Below are positions 4,980 to 6,546 of a stretch of DNA of 6,546 nucleotides, piece by piece (within the stretch, counting starts at the first letter, position 1; the number at the start of each line of letters is the position of its first letter). The notes under the pieces were generated by a model. It saw nothing but the letters and a program-made list of their open reading frames with translations, did not search any database and was not told the DNA's origin. Location: contig DXZC01000061.1 in the NCBI GenBank assembly GCA_019415505.1, positions 1 to 6,546 of the forward strand, in the 5' to 3' direction. Made by a program: the position numbers and the translations under genes. The stretch comes from Peptococcaceae bacterium. GTDB taxonomy: Bacteria > Bacillota > Dehalobacteriia > UBA7702.

Positions 4980-6135
4980 CATTTTTTTGTGAACTTTTAC
5001 GCAACAAATACAAATAAACAACTAAAGACAATAATAGCAAAGCAGCGCTGAGGTAATAAATGGCGGCATAACCTAAAGCGTTGGCCACAAAGCCCCAGGC
5101 TACAGCGCCGACGCCAAAGCCAATATCAAAACCGCTCATCACAGTAGCGGTAGCCGCGCCGTGCCGGTTTTGGGGAGCATCCCGCAGGGCCATAGCTTGA
5201 AAGGTGGGAAAAGCGGAGCCAAAACCCACCCCCAGAAAAGCTGCTCCCACTAGGAGTAGGGCTAAGGAATGGCCCAAAGCCAAAAACATAAACCCAATTA
5301 CCGACAGGGCTAGGGCGGGAATAATAACGGCGGCAAAGCCCCGACGATCCGCCAGCCTGCCTGCTGTGAGGCGACATAATATAACAAAGGCGGAATTTAC
5401 GCTAAAAAATATGCCCACGCCGCTGATACCCAATTCGGCCCCATAGAGGGCAATATAAGTGACCATGGCAGCATAACCGCAGGATTGCACCGCCAACAAT
5501 AGAGCAGCGGGAAGGGCCTTAAACTCGTAAACTCTCTGCTTCGTGCCAGAAGTGGCGGGCTTAACCATAGGCAGATCACGCCTTTGTAAAAAAGCCGAGA
5601 GCAGCAGAGTCAAGAGAACTATGCCAAAGGCACCGTGGAAGGCGGAGGTAAAGCCCAGGTTTTGCGCTAAATATAAAGCGATAACCGGGGAAAAGGCCAT
5701 AGCTAAAACCGAACCCATGCCAAAGTAGCCCATGCCCTCAGTAAAGCGGCTCCGAGGTAAAATATCCGCTACCAAGGTATTGGAGGAGGTAGTAGTCAGC
5801 CCCATACTAAAGCCATGCAATAGACGCAGCGCCAATAAAACCAGGAGGGCTTGGCAGTAGGAATAGGAAAAAATCATGATGGTACACAGGGACAAGCCGC
5901 AATAATATACCGGTAAACGGGAGTAACGGTCTGATATTCTACCAGCCACGGGACGGGCCGCCAGCCCGCCAATAGTTCCGGCTCCCACAATAATACCTAC
6001 TATTATGTCACTCCCTCCCAAGGAGGATATATAAAGGGGCAAAACCGGCACCACCATCTGGAAGCTCAAGAAGAACATCAGGTTAGTGACAGTTAGAATA
6101 GTATAGTTGCGCACCCATAGCTTAGGCTCGGACAT
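4975..6135 (-). CDS. Major facilitator superfamily (MFS) transporter, drug-efflux-like
   Basis: This 386-residue protein has about 12 hydrophobic segments in two six-helix halves, joined by a polar loop near residues 184-208 (RRDLPMVKPATSGTKQRVYE). MFS motif A is present in the first cytoplasmic loop as GRISDRYSRLPV (65-76) and repeated in the second half as GRLADRRGFAAV (259-270). Helix 4 carries RLLHGFSMG (104-112), and helix 5 a glycine-rich GYFGMGSVLAMAFSP (136-150), in the place of the antiporter motif C but without its usual GPxxGG form. Such proteins exchange small molecules for protons across the cytoplasmic membrane. The size fits the multidrug or sugar-efflux groups, but the substrate cannot be told. 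The ATG at 6135 is preceded by GGGAG at 6144-6148. The gene is followed after 67 bases by the Cys-cluster membrane protein on the same strand. Confidence 0.88.
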   Translation of the reverse strand: MSEPKLWVRNYTILTVTNLMFFLSFQMVVPVLPLYISSLGGSDIIVGIIVGAGTIGGLAARPVAGRISDRYSRLPVYYCGLSLCTIMIFSYSYCQALLVLLALRLLHGFSMGLTTTSSNTLVADILPRSRFTEGMGYFGMGSVLAMAFSPVIALYLAQNLGFTSAFHGAFGIVLLTLLLSAFLQRRDLPMVKPATSGTKQRVYEFKALPAALLLAVQSCGYAAMVTYIALYGAELGISGVGIFFSVNSAFVILCRLTAGRLADRRGFAAVIIPALALSVIGFMFLALGHSLALLLVGAAFLGVGFGSAFPTFQAMALRDAPQNRHGAATATVMSGFDIGFGVGAVAWGFVANALGYAAIYYLSAALLLLSLVVYLYLLRKSSQKNV

Positions 6136-6143
6136 AATCTCAT

Positions 6144-6148
6144 CTCCC
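6144..6148 (-). promoter_or_regulatory. Ribosome binding site of the MFS gene
   Basis: Minus-strand GGGAG ends eight bases before the ATG at 6133-6135. Confidence 0.6.
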
Positions 6149-6169
6149 TATTTCCCTATCCCAAAAAGC

Positions 6170-6199
6170 CCTCAAACCCTGCCAACTATAGTTTTGAGG
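6170..6199. repeat. Inverted repeat close to the MFS start
   Basis: CCTCAAA (6170-6176) and TTTGAGG (6193-6199) are perfect 7-base arms around a 16-base loop that contains the palindrome AACTATAGTT (6183-6192). In the mRNA it would form just upstream of the MFS ribosome binding site. As DNA it could be an operator. Confidence 0.45.
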
Positions 6200-6338
6200 T
6201 ATGATTTATTTACCGGCAGCTCGACAAGACGGCATGGTTGCAGGGGCTATAAGGGCCTGTACCAAGTAAGGCCAACCCCGGCCCAACCGTTAACCCTCTA
6301 AAAGCCGTAAAATTAAGAAAAACCCCTTAAGCCCCAAG

Positions 6339-6364
6339 CCCCAGGTTGTAAAACTCGCCTAGGG
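6339..6364 (-). other. Stem-loop in the MFS leader
   Basis: On the minus-strand transcript CCCTAGG (6358-6364) pairs with CCTGGGG (6339-6345) over seven bases with one G-U and a 12-base loop. A second G-rich block, AAGGGG followed by five Ts (6318-6328), lies just downstream and could compete for the same CCCT. The arrangement is suggestive of attenuation, but the alternative stem is only about five base pairs. Confidence 0.3.
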
Positions 6365-6436
6365 AGTGAGGTAAAAGGATTCTTGGATAATGCCAACCTT
6401 TTTTAGGACAATCTACCTAATTACGAAGTAAAATTT

Positions 6437-6465
6437 ATTATATCATATTTGTCTCCCCTCGGCAA
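6437..6465 (-). promoter_or_regulatory. Promoter upstream of the MFS gene
   Basis: On the minus strand TTGCCG (6460-6465), a 17-base spacer and a perfect TATAAT (6437-6442), with TG in the extended -10 position, form the best promoter in the window. Transcription starting near 6430 would run leftward into the MFS gene with a leader of about 295 bases. No closer promoter of comparable quality is visible. Confidence 0.65.
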
Positions 6466-6546
6466 TAGGCCGAAAAAATCTGATTTCTTTGGCCACCACT
6501 AGGACAGCCAGGGGCAGCGGCGTGGATTAACGCCTTAAACCTTCTT

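Larger units (their letters stand above)
6136..6546. other. 411-bp non-coding region upstream of the MFS gene
   Basis: The region holds the minus-strand promoter at 6437-6465, a leader with one or two stem-loops, and the inverted repeat next to the MFS ribosome binding site. I recognise no known riboswitch core in it. Bases 6466-6546 lie upstream of the promoter; a minus-strand frame open to the window edge ends at 6438-6440 but is too short to call. Confidence 0.6.

Noticed and set aside
6485..6520. Vague resemblance to a cobalamin-riboswitch core (CCACTAGGACAGCCAGG)
   Set aside because: The order and spacing of conserved blocks do not fit, and it lies upstream of the promoter, outside the expected transcript.
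6438..6545. Minus-strand frame open from the right window edge, 35 codons
   Set aside because: Too short to judge, no recognisable protein, and its end overlaps the strong TATAAT promoter. An alternative frame there is equally open.

Overview
The window looks like chromosomal DNA from an endospore-forming member of the Bacillota, most likely an anaerobic Clostridia/Peptococcaceae-type organism. The main evidence is the C-terminal two thirds of sporulation sigma factor SigK at the left edge. Strong AGGAGG-type ribosome binding sites, a TTG start and moderate GC content fit the same group. The genus cannot be fixed from this stretch.

Layout. (1) 1-453 (+): 3' part of sigK, followed by a hairpin. 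(2) 454-709: promoter region of the next gene. (3) 710-1558 (+): a PHP-superfamily phosphoesterase of the HisJ histidinol-phosphatase family, with a good rho-independent terminator. (4) 1559-1892: convergent intergenic stretch with a hairpin and a second + strand terminator about 180 bp after the first. (5) 2887-1893 (-): a two-gene operon, a HAD phosphatase and a MazG-like nucleotide pyrophosphohydrolase, joined by an ATGA overlap. (6) 2888-3851: about 960 bp with no convincing gene. It holds several inverted repeats, promoter-like sites on both strands and broken protein-like reading frames, and is the least explained part of the window. (7) 4907-3852 (-): a membrane protein with an N-terminal Cys cluster, a Pro/Glu/Ala-rich linker, one membrane segment and an outer beta-rich domain. 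(8) 6135-4975 (-): a 12-TM major facilitator transporter. (9) 6136-6546: a long leader region, with the best promoter on the minus strand about 300 bp upstream of the transporter start.

Functional links. The HAD/MazG pair suggests nucleotide house-cleaning: one enzyme cuts nucleoside triphosphates to monophosphate plus pyrophosphate, the other removes phosphate from a small phospho-compound. The transporter and the Cys-cluster membrane protein lie in tandem 67 bp apart, but a TATAAT-containing promoter in the gap suggests the second can be transcribed on its own. The HisJ-family gene is not beside other histidine genes. I see no CRISPR array, tRNA, rRNA or intact mobile element. The 'new system' candidates are the 960-bp gene-poor region, the long transporter leader and the tandem-terminator interval. 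All three rest on inference from sequence patterns.
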